The notes: generated by a model from the sequence alone, not told the origin. A DNA stretch of 64,000 nt from UBA12202 sp049595035 (GCA_049595035.1 JBMYKD010000007.1:1-64000), one strand, 5' to 3'; shown: positions 17,007 to 27,396, counted from the stretch's first letter. Translations and numbers: made by a program.

Positions 17007-17945
17007 ATGTCAAAACAGAAACTGATTATTGATACGGATCCCGGCATCGATGATGCTATGGCTATCCATTATGCCTTTGCCCATGAAGCCCTTGATCTGA
17101 TTGGGCTGACAACCATTTTCGGGAATGTTTTTGTGGAACAGGCCACGCGCAATGCCATCATTCTGACCGATCAGGCAAACCGTTCCATCCCTGTTAGTCA
17201 AGGGGCAGCAACGCCACTTTCCATTCCAGCAAATCCTCCATCACATTATGTTCACGGGGAAGAAGGTTTTGGTGACCTCCCTGCCATGACACCATCGCGT
17301 TCAGCGGATCCAAGGCCGGCACATGTTTTTCTGGCAGAAACAATTCGCGCCTTCCCGGGTGAGATTATTCTATGCCCTATTGGCCCATTAACAAATATCG
17401 CCCGTTTGCTGGAATATGACCCTGATATTACCGCACTGGTCAAAAAAGTGGTCATTATGGGTGGGGCCGTGGATTGCCCGGGTAACGTCACACCATATGC
17501 AGAGGCTAATATCTGGAATGATCCACATGCAGCCGATAAGGTCTTTGCCGCCAATTGGGATATGGAACTGATCGGGCTTGACGTGACGAGTCACATTTCA
17601 TGCGATGCCGAAGATTTTAAACATCTTGCTAGTCAGGCCCCTGATATCGGTGGTTTTCTGGAGCGCGTTTCGCAATTCTATATCACCTTTTACCATAGCA
17701 TTATCGGCCGGCATATCTGCTTGATGCATGATCCGTCGGCCGTGGTAAGCATCACTAACCCCGCGGTTTTTGATTATGAGGATATTCCGCTTGAAGTCAT
17801 CTGTTCTGGCGAACGGGTTGGTGCCACTATTCCTGCCAATGCCACAAGACGTCCGGTGAAAGTCGCAAAACGGGTGGACGCCATATCGGTGCAAAAAATA
17901 TTTCTGGACAAATGTAGCCAATCCGACAGAATAAAAATCGGATAA
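17007..17945 (+). CDS. Inosine-uridine-preferring nucleoside N-ribohydrolase
   Basis: A 312-residue IUNH enzyme. The N-terminal calcium cluster DTDPGIDDAMA (residues 8-18) is perfect, and LCPIGPLTNIARLLE (about 121-135), VIMGGAV (about 149-155) and the late HDPSAV motif complete the family pattern. It hydrolyses nucleosides to free base and ribose, in the cytoplasm. Position between a ribokinase-like gene and a nucleoside ABC importer fits a scavenging pathway. Preference for purine or pyrimidine is not settled by the sequence. Confidence 0.94.
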   Translation: MSKQKLIIDTDPGIDDAMAIHYAFAHEALDLIGLTTIFGNVFVEQATRNAIILTDQANRSIPVSQGAATPLSIPANPPSHYVHGEEGFGDLPAMTPSRSADPRPAHVFLAETIRAFPGEIILCPIGPLTNIARLLEYDPDITALVKKVVIMGGAVDCPGNVTPYAEANIWNDPHAADKVFAANWDMELIGLDVTSHISCDAEDFKHLASQAPDIGGFLERVSQFYITFYHSIIGRHICLMHDPSAVVSITNPAVFDYEDIPLEVICSGERVGATIPANATRRPVKVAKRVDAISVQKIFLDKCSQSDRIKIG

Positions 17946-18002
17946 TATAATATAATTTGATATAAATATTCGGCGTGAACCGATATTTATTAGGAAAATG
18001 TA

Positions 18003-18836
18003 ATGAATGTAAAAACCGTTGATTATCATTCATCCCATGCTAGTGCTGATCTGGCGGAATCACTCCGGAACACCGGTTTTGCCGTTCTGGTTAATCACCC
18101 AATTACCCCACAACGAATTGAAGAGATTTATTCGAGTTGGGCTGCTTTCTTTGCCGATTCGTCCAAGCATGACTGGCTTCGTGATCCTGAAAGACAGGAT
18201 GGATTTTTTCCTTTTCAATCCGAACATGCCAAGGGCTCCCCTGCCAAGGATTTAAAAGAGTTTTATCATGTGTATCCATGGGGGCGCGTGCCACCACAAC
18301 TGGAGGACATGACCCGTTCATTATATCAAGATTTACATTTACTGGGGATTGAGTTACTGGGCTGGCTTGATGACGCATTGCCTGACCATTTGAAACAGTT
18401 ATTGAGCCTGCCCCTTGCGGCCATGATGCAGGATAGCCAGCAAAGCCTGTTGCGGATATTGCATTATCCAGCTCTGGTCGAAATGCCTGAACCAGATGCC
18501 ATCCGTGCCGCCGCCCATGAAGATATAAACCTGATCACATTACTTCTGGCAGGGTCCAAACCGGGGCTGGAAGCCATGGATACCGACGGCAACTGGCATT
18601 CTGTGCCTTGTGACCCGGGGATGATAACCATCAATAACGGTGATATGCTGGCATTAGCAACAGATGGATATTACCCATCCACAACCCACCGTGTTATCAA
18701 TCCGGATCAAGATGCCAATGAGCCTAGATTTTCAATGCCGATGTTCTTGCACCCAAAACCAGATGTGGATTTGAAACCGGGTTTTACCGCTGATAATTTT
18801 TTGCAACAAAGATTAAAAGAAATTGGCCTTAAGTAA
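18003..18836 (+). CDS. 2-oxoglutarate/Fe(II)-dependent oxygenase (isopenicillin N synthase-like)
   Basis: A 277-residue non-heme iron oxygenase. The iron triad is H172-x-D174 (AAHEDINLITL) and H229 (STTHRVI), and R242 (EPRFSMP) should bind 2-oxoglutarate. The N-terminal part (TGFAVLVNHPI) is the DIOX_N type. It is embedded in the nucleoside operon with an aggaaaatg ribosome site 58 bases after the hydrolase, so oxidation of a nucleoside or pyrimidine base, as by thymine 7-hydroxylase or nucleoside 2'-oxygenases, is a reasonable guess; the sequence alone does not give the substrate. Confidence 0.88.
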   Translation: MNVKTVDYHSSHASADLAESLRNTGFAVLVNHPITPQRIEEIYSSWAAFFADSSKHDWLRDPERQDGFFPFQSEHAKGSPAKDLKEFYHVYPWGRVPPQLEDMTRSLYQDLHLLGIELLGWLDDALPDHLKQLLSLPLAAMMQDSQQSLLRILHYPALVEMPEPDAIRAAAHEDINLITLLLAGSKPGLEAMDTDGNWHSVPCDPGMITINNGDMLALATDGYYPSTTHRVINPDQDANEPRFSMPMFLHPKPDVDLKPGFTADNFLQQRLKEIGLK

Positions 18837-18870
18837 TTGATTTATAATTAATTTAATCTTGGAGGAAAAT

Positions 18871-19884
18871 ATGAAACAGTCACTTTATAAAATGATGTTA
18901 ACCGTTATCAGTGGGGTGTTCTTGCTAGGTAGTCTTAGCGTACAAGCCGCTGATATTAAACCTGCTGTCATCTATGACATGGGCGGCAAGTTTGACAAAT
19001 CCTTTAACGAAGGGGTCTGGAACGGCGTTAAGAAGTTTACTGAAGAAACTGGCATCAAGGTGATGGAATTCGAAGTCACCAACGAAACCCAACGTGAACA
19101 GGCCATGCGCCAGATGGTTGATCGTGGGGCAACTATCGTATTGGGGGTTGGCTTTGCACAGGCAGATGCTATTGCTGCCGTTGCCGCGGAAAATCCGGAT
19201 GTTCAGTTTTCAATCATTGATGTGTTCTGGCTTGATGCACCAAATCTACGCCAATATGCCTTTAAAGAGCATGAAGGCAGCTATCTGGTAGGTGTTGCCG
19301 CCGCCCATGCAAGCCAGACGGGAAAAGTCGGTTTTGTCGGTGGCATGGATATTTCACTTATCCGTAAATTTGCATGTGGTTATGTTGGCGGAGTCAAATC
19401 TGTTAATGCATCAGCAGATGTCTATCAGAACATGACAGGCACAACACCTGCCGCATGGAATGACCCGGCTAAAGGTGCTGAACTAACCATGAGCCAGATT
19501 GACCGTGGCGCAGACGTCATCTATCAGGCTGCTGGCGGAACAGGTATTGGCGTCATTCAGGCGGCTGTTGATTCTGGTAAATTGGCCATCGGCGTTGATT
19601 CCAATCAGAATGGCATCGCTCCCGGGTCTATTTTGACCTCAATGCTTAAGCGTGTTGATGTTGCCGCTTATGAAACCTTTATGGACGCAAAAAATGGCAA
19701 TTTCACCGCTGGTGTTCAAATGCTTGGCGTGGCCGAAGGTGGCGTTGACTGGGCGCTTGATGAAAATAACGCCAGCCTTGTCACACCTGAAATGAAAGCT
19801 GCCGTCGAACAGGCGCGTGCAGATATCATATCAGGCAAGATTTCCGTGCATAACTATGAAAGCGATTCTGCCTGCCCATACTAA
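18871..19884 (+). CDS. BMP-family (nucleoside) ABC transporter substrate-binding protein
   Basis: A 337-residue periplasmic binding protein of the PnrA/Med/BMP family, starting MKQSLYKMML at a perfect ggagg site. Signal peptide 1-26 ends in VQA-AD without a lipobox cysteine, so the mature protein is soluble. Family marks are IYDMGGKFDKSFNEGVWNG (about 34-52), the MRQMVDRGATIVLGVGFAQ region, and GVDSNQNG near 246. It captures a nucleoside for the ATPase and permeases encoded next. The C terminus NYESDSACPY is slightly unusual but complete. Confidence 0.93.
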   Translation: MKQSLYKMMLTVISGVFLLGSLSVQAADIKPAVIYDMGGKFDKSFNEGVWNGVKKFTEETGIKVMEFEVTNETQREQAMRQMVDRGATIVLGVGFAQADAIAAVAAENPDVQFSIIDVFWLDAPNLRQYAFKEHEGSYLVGVAAAHASQTGKVGFVGGMDISLIRKFACGYVGGVKSVNASADVYQNMTGTTPAAWNDPAKGAELTMSQIDRGADVIYQAAGGTGIGVIQAAVDSGKLAIGVDSNQNGIAPGSILTSMLKRVDVAAYETFMDAKNGNFTAGVQMLGVAEGGVDWALDENNASLVTPEMKAAVEQARADIISGKISVHNYESDSACPY

Positions 19885-19904
19885 TACTGATTTAGTATTC
19901 TGTT

Positions 19905-21461
19905 ATGACCATATCATCATCATTGGCGAAAAGCAGGTCAGACTTGCCTTTCGCCGTTTCCATGTCTGGTATCTGCAAACGCTTTGGTGCGGTTATCGCC
20001 AATGATCATATTGATCTGAATGTTTTATCTGGTGATATTCACGGCATTGTTGGTGAAAACGGTGCTGGAAAATCCACCCTTGTATCCATTTTATATGGTT
20101 TCTATACCGCCGATAGTGGCATCACGGAAATAGCCGGTGTTCCCTATACCCATAACACCCCCGCTGATTCTATCGCCGCTGGCATCGGGATGGTGCATCA
20201 GCATTTCATGCTAGTACCGAACTTTACGGTTCTGGAAAATATCATCCTTGGTCATGAAGGCCATAAGCAACTGGCAAAAAGTATGGCACAAGCCCGGCAT
20301 ATGCTGACAAATCTTGTGCAGCAATATGGGCTTGATGTTGATCTGGACGCGCAAGTAGGTGATTTACCTGTAAGCCTGCAACAACGGGTGGAAATCCTGA
20401 AAGCCCTTTATCGGGACGCCCGCATTCTCATTCTGGATGAACCGACTGGCGTATTAACCCCGCAAGAAACAAACCAGTTATTTGATATTCTACGCGCACT
20501 AAAAAAACAGGGTGTTACCATATTACTGATCACCCATAAATTGCGGGAAATTATGGCCGTGACAGATCATGTTTCGGTTATGCGTGGGGGGCGTATGGTA
20601 GCGCATCTGCAAACAACGGATACAACCCCCGATCAACTGGCAGAATTAATGGTGGGACGGCCTGTTCAGGTCCAGAAGCAATGGCATAAAGCCGATAAAG
20701 GAGCCGCCATTGTTAAAGTAAAAGACCTACACCTCAACAGCACCAAAAACCAGACCCTACTTTCTGATATCAATTTTACTGTTCATGAAGGTGAAATATT
20801 GGGTATTGCGGGCGTTGCCGGTAATGGCCAGTCTGAATTGCTGAATATTCTGGCCGGCATAACCGCCCCGACCAGTGGCCAGATTATCTATCATGATCAT
20901 CAGATTGATATCCATACCCCTGCTGACCCAAAGAAAATCAAATCACTTGGCGTCGCGCATGTACCCGAAGACCGTCATGCATCCGGCATCGTATTGCCAT
21001 TTACGGCTGCCGAAAATGCTGCCCTCGGATATGAAAAAGAAGTATCCGGCCATTATGGCCATAGCTTTTTATCCCCTAAATCACTGCGTGCCAGATGCAT
21101 AGACCTGATGCAACGTTTTGATGTTCGACCAGCTGACCCGGATTTGAAATCAAGCCTGTTTTCAGGCGGTAATCAGCAAAAACTGGTACTAGCCAGAGAA
21201 ATGTCCGCCGCGCCATCGATTCTTCTGATTGGCCAGCCCACACGAGGTGTTGATATCGGCGCGATCGAGTTTATCCATCAGCAATTGATCGATATGCGTG
21301 ATAAGGGATGTGCTATTATTCTTGTTTCGGTTGAACTGGATGAGATTATGAGCCTATCTGACCGCATAATGGTGATGAATAATGGCGCCATCATGGGACT
21401 AGTTGATCGGGCGACTGCCAATGTGAAGGATATCGGATTACTTATGGCGGGGATCAGATAA
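19905..21461 (+). CDS. BMP-type (nucleoside) ABC transporter ATP-binding protein
   Basis: A 518-residue duplicated ATPase. Domain one has Walker A GENGAGKS (50-57), signature LPVSLQQRVEI and Walker B ILDEPTG; domain two has the degenerate P-loop GVAGNGQS, signature FSGGNQQK and the Gln-containing IGQPTRGVD. The first signature reads LPVSL rather than LSxGQ, a noticeable departure. It is a paralogue of the ATPase at 2075-3700. The start has no clear ribosome site; Met20 is a possible alternative. Its stop overlaps the permease start as TAATG. Confidence 0.92.
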   Translation: MTISSSLAKSRSDLPFAVSMSGICKRFGAVIANDHIDLNVLSGDIHGIVGENGAGKSTLVSILYGFYTADSGITEIAGVPYTHNTPADSIAAGIGMVHQHFMLVPNFTVLENIILGHEGHKQLAKSMAQARHMLTNLVQQYGLDVDLDAQVGDLPVSLQQRVEILKALYRDARILILDEPTGVLTPQETNQLFDILRALKKQGVTILLITHKLREIMAVTDHVSVMRGGRMVAHLQTTDTTPDQLAELMVGRPVQVQKQWHKADKGAAIVKVKDLHLNSTKNQTLLSDINFTVHEGEILGIAGVAGNGQSELLNILAGITAPTSGQIIYHDHQIDIHTPADPKKIKSLGVAHVPEDRHASGIVLPFTAAENAALGYEKEVSGHYGHSFLSPKSLRARCIDLMQRFDVRPADPDLKSSLFSGGNQQKLVLAREMSAAPSILLIGQPTRGVDIGAIEFIHQQLIDMRDKGCAIILVSVELDEIMSLSDRIMVMNNGAIMGLVDRATANVKDIGLLMAGIR

Positions 21462-22603
21462 TGCGGCGGCCTTTACCAGCATGGGCAGATATTAGCATCA
21501 TGCCACTTATCAATATTGCCGCCGCGTTTGTGGTAGCGGGGGTTATCATTGCCCTGATTGGTGAAAACCCGTTTACTGCCCTATCTGTCATGGTCAAAGG
21601 TGCGTTTGTCTATAAAGGCGCTTTAGGATACACCTTATATTATACAACGAACTTTATTTTCACTGGCCTTGCGGTTGCCGTGGCCTTTCACGCGATGTTG
21701 TTCAATATTGGCGGCGAGGGGCAGGCCATGATTGGCGGGCTTGGCATCGGATTTATAGTGCTTAGCCTTGATCCGGTCCTGCCGCCATTGCTGGTGGTAT
21801 TGCTGGCTATTCCGGTGGCGGCGATATTTGGTGCTATCTGGGGGATAATTCCCGGCTGGCTTCAGGCCAGACGTGGCAGTCATATTGTTATCACCACAAT
21901 TATGTTTAATTTTATCGCATCATCCATCATGGTCTGGTTATTAGCTGGTATGCTGATGGCACCGGGGCAGATGTCACCACAAACGCGGGATTTTGCCGAT
22001 GGGGTGGGGCTGATGCAAATCCATCATATTGCAAATGCGCTGGGCTGGCCCATGGCGCGTTCACCGCTGAATTTATCTTTTGGTATCGCATTGCTGGCGG
22101 CGGTGGGGGTATGGGTGCTCATCTGGCGCACACGGCTGGGTTATATTATCCGCGCCACTGGCCATAGCGAAAAAGCCGTGATTTATGCTGGCCATCATCC
22201 TGCCCGCATCATCATGATCACGATGGCGATTTCTGGAGGGCTGGCCGGATTAATGGCCTTGAATGAAATTCTGGGCGTGCAGGAACGGGTCATTCTGAAT
22301 TTCACATCAGGTTATGGGTTTACCGGTATTGCTGTTGCGCTGATGGGGCGCAATCATCCTTTCGGGATTGTCCTGGCAAGTTTATTATTTGGGGCACTGT
22401 ATCAGGGCGGGGCAGAGCTGGATTTTGAATTCCAGACCATCACAAGAGAAATGGTGCTCATGATACAGGGGCTGATTATTCTGTTTTCAGGAGCCTTGGC
22501 ATTAATGTTTGTTCCGGTAGCCGAACAGATTTATGGACGGCTGGCACCGGCAGATACGGCATCTGATCATCACAAGATACAAAAGGATCAGCAAAATGGC
22601 TGA
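21461..22603 (+). CDS. Nucleoside ABC transporter permease, NupP-like
   Basis: A 380-residue membrane protein of BPD_transp_2 type, with FHAMLFNIGGEGQAMIGGLGI near 75-95 and GYGFTGIAVALMGRNHPFG near 285-303. It is the longer permease of the pair and is coupled by 1 base to the ATPase and by 8 bases to the second permease. The hydrophilic C terminus (about 360-380) is cytoplasmic. Nucleoside import is inferred from the surrounding kinase, hydrolase and deaminase genes. Confidence 0.92.
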   Translation: MRRPLPAWADISIMPLINIAAAFVVAGVIIALIGENPFTALSVMVKGAFVYKGALGYTLYYTTNFIFTGLAVAVAFHAMLFNIGGEGQAMIGGLGIGFIVLSLDPVLPPLLVVLLAIPVAAIFGAIWGIIPGWLQARRGSHIVITTIMFNFIASSIMVWLLAGMLMAPGQMSPQTRDFADGVGLMQIHHIANALGWPMARSPLNLSFGIALLAAVGVWVLIWRTRLGYIIRATGHSEKAVIYAGHHPARIIMITMAISGGLAGLMALNEILGVQERVILNFTSGYGFTGIAVALMGRNHPFGIVLASLLFGALYQGGAELDFEFQTITREMVLMIQGLIILFSGALALMFVPVAEQIYGRLAPADTASDHHKIQKDQQNG

Positions 22604-23570
22604 GTTGTGGTTACAATTCGTTCTGACCATTGATGCGACCTTGCGGGTGGCGACGCCGCTTATTCTTTGTGCGATGGCAGGTATTTTTTCCGAACGATCT
22701 GGCATCATTGATATCTCACTCGAAGGCAAGATGCTGTTGAGTGCATTCACGGCGGCCACTGTTGCAGCGTTATATAGCTCACCTTTTCTTGCGCTTGGCA
22801 GTGCAATAATAGTATCCATGCTGTTCAGCCTTTTGCATGGATTTGCCTGTATCACCCATCGCGGCAATCAGGTGATTTCAGGGCTAGCTATCAATATTCT
22901 GGCATCAGGGTTAACCGTCACTGTGGGGATTGCCATTTTTGCTCAGGGCGGACAGACACCTTTTTTAATGTCAGGGCAACGCTTTAGCGCAATCACCATG
23001 CCCTTTGCTGAAACTGTCAGCCATATTCCCGTGATTGGCACCATTTACACCGAAGTCATATCTGGCCATAATCTGTTGGTCTGGATAGCGTTATTATCAG
23101 TCGCGATCACCGGTTATGTTTTATTCCGGACAACATTCGGGTTACGATTACGCGCGGTTGGCGAAAAGCCCGAAGCGGTAGATACCGCTGGTATCAGCGT
23201 GACGTTAATGCGGTATCAGGCGGTATTGATTGCCGGGATATTATGCGGCATTGCCGGTGCCTATTTGTCTATCGCGCATGGCGCCGGATTTGTACGGGAA
23301 ATGACTGCAGGAAAGGGCTATATCGCGCTTGCCGCCATGATTTTCGGGCATTGGCGTCCTGTTCCGGCATTGCTGGCATGTTTGATGTTTGGCTTTCTTG
23401 AGGCTATTGCCGCCCGACTGCAAGGGGTTGAAGTGCCATTTCTTGGCCCCATGCCAACCGATTTGATACTGGTTCTGCCATATGTATTAACGGTCATTTT
23501 GTTGGCAGGATTTATTGGTAAAGCCGTACCGCCGCGGTCTATCGGCCAGCCCTATATTAAGGAAAGATAA
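22596..23570 (+). CDS. Nucleoside ABC transporter permease, NupQ-like
   Basis: About 324 residues, starting MAELWLQFVLT at 22596 with aaagga 10 bases upstream; a longer in-frame reading would lie inside the previous gene. The helices carry ERSGIIDISLEGKMLLSAF near 33-51 and REMTAGKGYIALAAMIFGHWRP near 236-257, the hallmark of the second permease of BMP-type importers. It overlaps the preceding permease by 8 bases and is followed after 2 bases by cytidine deaminase. Confidence 0.92.
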   Translation: MAELWLQFVLTIDATLRVATPLILCAMAGIFSERSGIIDISLEGKMLLSAFTAATVAALYSSPFLALGSAIIVSMLFSLLHGFACITHRGNQVISGLAINILASGLTVTVGIAIFAQGGQTPFLMSGQRFSAITMPFAETVSHIPVIGTIYTEVISGHNLLVWIALLSVAITGYVLFRTTFGLRLRAVGEKPEAVDTAGISVTLMRYQAVLIAGILCGIAGAYLSIAHGAGFVREMTAGKGYIALAAMIFGHWRPVPALLACLMFGFLEAIAARLQGVEVPFLGPMPTDLILVLPYVLTVILLAGFIGKAVPPRSIGQPYIKER

Positions 23571-23572
23571 CC

Positions 23573-23971
23573 ATGATGAACCAAGATATCCTGATTCAGG
23601 CCGCTATTACCGCAATGCCACGCGCCTATGCCCCATATAGCCAGTTTATGGTCGGAGCCGCCATCTGTGATGAAAACGGTGATATCCACACTGGTGTCAA
23701 TGTGGAAAACGCGGCCTATCCACAAGGGTCCTGCGCGGAAGCAGGCGCCATTGCAGCTATGATCATGGCAGGCGGAACACGCATCGCCAGCATTGCCGTG
23801 GCCGGACCTGGTGATATGCTATGCACGCCTTGCGGGGGATGCCGTCAGCGTATCAGAGAATTTGCCAATCCCGATACCCCCATTCTGATTGCCGATACAA
23901 CCGGCTTGCGGCAACGCTTCACGCTTGCCGATTTACTGCCCCATAGTTTTGGGCCAGATCACTTAGCTTAA
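23573..23971 (+). CDS. cdd: Cytidine deaminase
   Basis: A 132-residue homotetrameric-type cytidine deaminase. Zinc ligands and proton shuttle are visible in GSCAEAGAIAAMIMAGG (C-A-E near residue 54) and in CTPCGGCRQRIREF (C84-x-x-C87 region). N-terminal YAPYSQFMVGAA and NVENAAYPQ are typical. It deaminates imported cytidine or deoxycytidine to uridine, which the upstream nucleoside hydrolase can split. The ribosome site is aaggaaag; it is the last gene of the operon. Confidence 0.95.
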   Translation: MMNQDILIQAAITAMPRAYAPYSQFMVGAAICDENGDIHTGVNVENAAYPQGSCAEAGAIAAMIMAGGTRIASIAVAGPGDMLCTPCGGCRQRIREFANPDTPILIADTTGLRQRFTLADLLPHSFGPDHLA

Positions 23972-24124
23972 ATCAGTCAAGACATGCCCCGTATGCGAAA
24001 AAAATCTGAATTGCCATCAAAAATCTGTCCAGTATGTGGATTTGATTTTATCTGGCGTAAAAAATGGGAAAAGGTCTGGGATGATGTGATATACTGCTCC
24101 GAGCGATGCCGACGTCATAACCGA

Positions 24125-25171
<1,047 letters not shown>

Positions 25172-25505
25172 GGTAGCAGGCCTTTGTGTTGTGTATCGGG
25201 TTTTGGTGCGATCAGGTTTTCCTGTCTATGCCATGAACTAGGGCAAAATCCTGATGAATAAAGCTTAGCTGTGGCAGAGTGACGCGCAAAAAAACCAGAA
25301 AAGTAATTAAACTCATTTCCCGGCCTTTTGGTAAGATATTTTATTATCATTTTGACCACGAAATCATAATGAGATTGCTATCAGGTATGACAACAGACTG
25401 ATGATCATTTTTTATTACTTTTCGGTCACTTAACAAGTCATATTAAGAGGTATATATATCCGGTTAATTCCTCCTCTAATAACCTCTTTTTTGTGGATTA
25501 ACGCA
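25172..25505. other. Intergenic region between the FAD oxidoreductase and the DUF1127 gene
   Basis: This 334-bp AT-rich stretch separates two divergent genes. I find no convincing coding sequence. Near its right end aagaggt (25445-25451) can pair with acctctt (25482-25488), followed by a short T run, which could be an attenuator-like hairpin in the leader of the DUF1127 gene; the loop is long, so support is weak. Otherwise nothing recognisable. Confidence 0.4.
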
Positions 25506-25721
25506 ATGACTATTCAATCAATGATCAAAACTGCCAATGATGAATTCTGCCGGTTTTCAGGCATTACCGCCCTTAACCGCCAATTACGGATGAACCGGAT
25601 TATTTCATCCCTAGAACAGCTTGATAACCGGACTCTTGATGATATCGGAATAAGCCGGTGGCAGATCAAGGATCGCGCCCGCCAGATCGTCGATAACGAT
25701 AATATGAGCAACGCGGCCTAA
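25506..25721 (+). CDS. DUF1127 small protein
   Basis: A 71-residue protein starting MTIQSMIKTAN. The second half, QLDNRTLDDIGISRWQIKDRAR (first part about residues 38-52), fits the arginine-rich DUF1127 motif (L-x-D-R-x-L-x-D-I-G-I-x-R). In Alphaproteobacteria DUF1127 proteins bind RNA and tune phosphate, nitrogen and carbon metabolism. The ATG at 25506 is preferred to an upstream TTG; neither has a strong ribosome site. Single gene with its own leader. Confidence 0.8.
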   Translation: MTIQSMIKTANDEFCRFSGITALNRQLRMNRIISSLEQLDNRTLDDIGISRWQIKDRARQIVDNDNMSNAA

Positions 25722-25738
25722 AGCCCAAATGTGATATC

Positions 25739-25775
25739 GCCAGAACCTTTTTCTATATATATATCAGGTTCTGGC
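25739..25775. terminator. Hairpin between convergent genes
   Basis: gccagaacc (25739-25747) is the exact complement of ggttctggc (25767-25775), separated by 19 bases rich in T and TA. It lies 17 bases after the DUF1127 gene and just beyond the end of the convergent DUF4864-like gene. It probably ends transcripts; it lacks a T-tract after the stem on either strand. Confidence 0.5.
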
Positions 25776-25785
25776 AGATTTAGGG

Positions 25786-26283
25786 CTAACTGCCTTCACC
25801 CGCAGGCATGGGCGCTGATACAGCCGAAGTCATCCAGCAATCCACCAGATCACCTTTGGTAACCTGCTTTACCACCCAGACAAAACGATATAGCCGGTTA
25901 TCCGGCGTTTCCATTTCAATCAGAAACTTGACTTGTCCGGTTTCTTCTTTCTGATCGATAATTTCAAAATTCCGGTGATTGATCATAGGTTCATATGCAG
26001 GATTCCGGAGCATCTTAGCAAATCGCTCATAAGGCCCAGTTACGGCTTTATTATCCGGATGGGCAAACGTCCATGTCTGGCGGAGCCCCAGATCATCACC
26101 AACAATGTCATTATTCTGTAATGCCATCATCTGAATGGATACCACATCTGCCGGTTCTATGGATGGATCAGGCAGGATCAGTCCTTCATGATTATCGGCA
26201 AATGCTTGCATAGGCGCAAACAAGACCACCAATCCGGCCACCAATATTATAATGTGTTTTCTAAAAAATGTGGGCATTACCAT
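25786..26283 (-). CDS. Secreted DUF4864-like protein
   Basis: About 165 residues with a signal peptide (MVMPTFFRKHIIILVAGLVV then PMQAFA before DNHEG), so exported. The ggagg site sits 4 bases before the ATG at 26283. The mature part (VVSIQMMALQNNDI, YERFAKMLRNPAYEPM, NRLYRFVWVVKQ) resembles DUF4864, a family of secreted alphaproteobacterial proteins of unknown role. No catalytic residues stand out. The gene is alone between a convergent and an upstream same-strand lipoprotein gene. Confidence 0.7.
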   Translation of the reverse strand: MVMPTFFRKHIIILVAGLVVLFAPMQAFADNHEGLILPDPSIEPADVVSIQMMALQNNDIVGDDLGLRQTWTFAHPDNKAVTGPYERFAKMLRNPAYEPMINHRNFEIIDQKEETGQVKFLIEMETPDNRLYRFVWVVKQVTKGDLVDCWMTSAVSAPMPAGEGS

Positions 26284-26402
26284 CAATCCTCCACTTTTAT
26301 ACTGCTAAACAATAGTTTCAGGATTAATGGTGGTGTGACGGTGATAAAAATCAAGCCATGGTTTTATCGGTATGGCCAATGACAGCAGGGAAAGGAAAGC
26401 AA

Positions 26403-26864
26403 TCAGCCCCCAAATCCGCGGCATAGAAAATAGGCTTTAATACCGCCATTTTCAAACATAATGGTTGTGATATAGGGCGTGATATAACCGCTATCCATAC
26501 AGGTTTTGACCATTAATGCCCGAAGGTGTTCTGGCGGTGAGACGATTAAGCGTTCTTCCAGTGGCCATGTTATTTCATAGCCAAAACCTTCGGTAAAGTT
26601 TAATGCGCTACTGGCAGACTGGATTGAGCCGTTACCGGTGTCGGAATGATCCCCACTATCCTGATCATGATAAGCTGTTGCATCAGAAAGTGATGTTACC
26701 GATGTATCCATGCCACCTGATTGCGTCTGACAACCAGATATAATCAAGACCATAAACAGTAGCGCGGAGTAAAGCATCACTTGAGAATATCTGAAATTTC
26801 GGATAGATATTTCTAAGTTAGCTTTTGCGATTGCTTTTATGTAAGAATGTGTTGATGTTGTCAT
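26403..26864 (-). CDS. Putative lipoprotein of unknown function
   Basis: Up to 153 residues. A hydrophobic stretch MLYSALLFMVLIISGCQ ends in a lipobox-like LIISGC, so the protein is likely lipid-anchored. If translation starts at that Met (26777) the signal sequence has normal length; the longer start at 26864 would leave a 29-residue leader and neither has a clear ribosome site. The mature part is Ser/Asp-rich, then a small folded part (LRALMVKTCMDSGYITPYIT) with a C-terminal CRGFGG. No family recognised. Confidence 0.6.
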   Translation of the reverse strand: MTTSTHSYIKAIAKANLEISIRNFRYSQVMLYSALLFMVLIISGCQTQSGGMDTSVTSLSDATAYHDQDSGDHSDTGNGSIQSASSALNFTEGFGYEITWPLEERLIVSPPEHLRALMVKTCMDSGYITPYITTIMFENGGIKAYFLCRGFGG

Positions 26865-26948
26865 AAATAGTAAATGATCTCAATATTATCTGAATTATTT
26901 TAATCATAACAATGATCTCTTTGTCAAGAGGACATGCTTTAGAATCAA

Positions 26949-27281
26949 ATGGATACACATTTTTTCATAGCCTTACTGCAATTAGTTGATGTCCTTGTCG
27001 GGATATATGTCTGGACATTACTTGCCTATATTATTTCCAGCTGGCTGATCATGTTTCGGATTATCAATCCATATCAACCTGCGGTGCGGGCAATTCTGAG
27101 CGGTTTATCAGCTATACATGACCCTATTCTGCTCCCCTTCCGGCGCATTCAATACCGGCTTCTGCCAAATATGGGAGGACTGGATCTTTCGCCGATTGTG
27201 ACTTTGATCTTGGCACAATATTTCATCGGCCCCCTGTTGAAGGATATTATCATTTTAATTGCCAGAATATTCTCATCGTGA
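26949..27281 (+). CDS. YggT family membrane protein
   Basis: A 110-residue protein with two YggT-type hydrophobic segments (LLQLVDVLVGIYVWTLLAYI, about 9-28, and a C-terminal SPIVTLILAQYFIGPLL) and the conserved central block HDPILLPFRRIQYRLLPNMGG. YggT proteins are linked to osmotic or division functions but have no firmly known activity. It precedes folD by about 115 bases on the same strand. Confidence 0.88.
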   Translation: MDTHFFIALLQLVDVLVGIYVWTLLAYIISSWLIMFRIINPYQPAVRAILSGLSAIHDPILLPFRRIQYRLLPNMGGLDLSPIVTLILAQYFIGPLLKDIIILIARIFSS

Positions 27282-27396
27282 TGAGTTTAAGCCTCATGTC
27301 GTCAAATGGGCATTATCTGGCGATATGGTCACATTATTTCTGCTATGGCTAGGGCAATTTTTGGCTAGCTAAAAACCCTTGAGGATGAGGTTTTGT

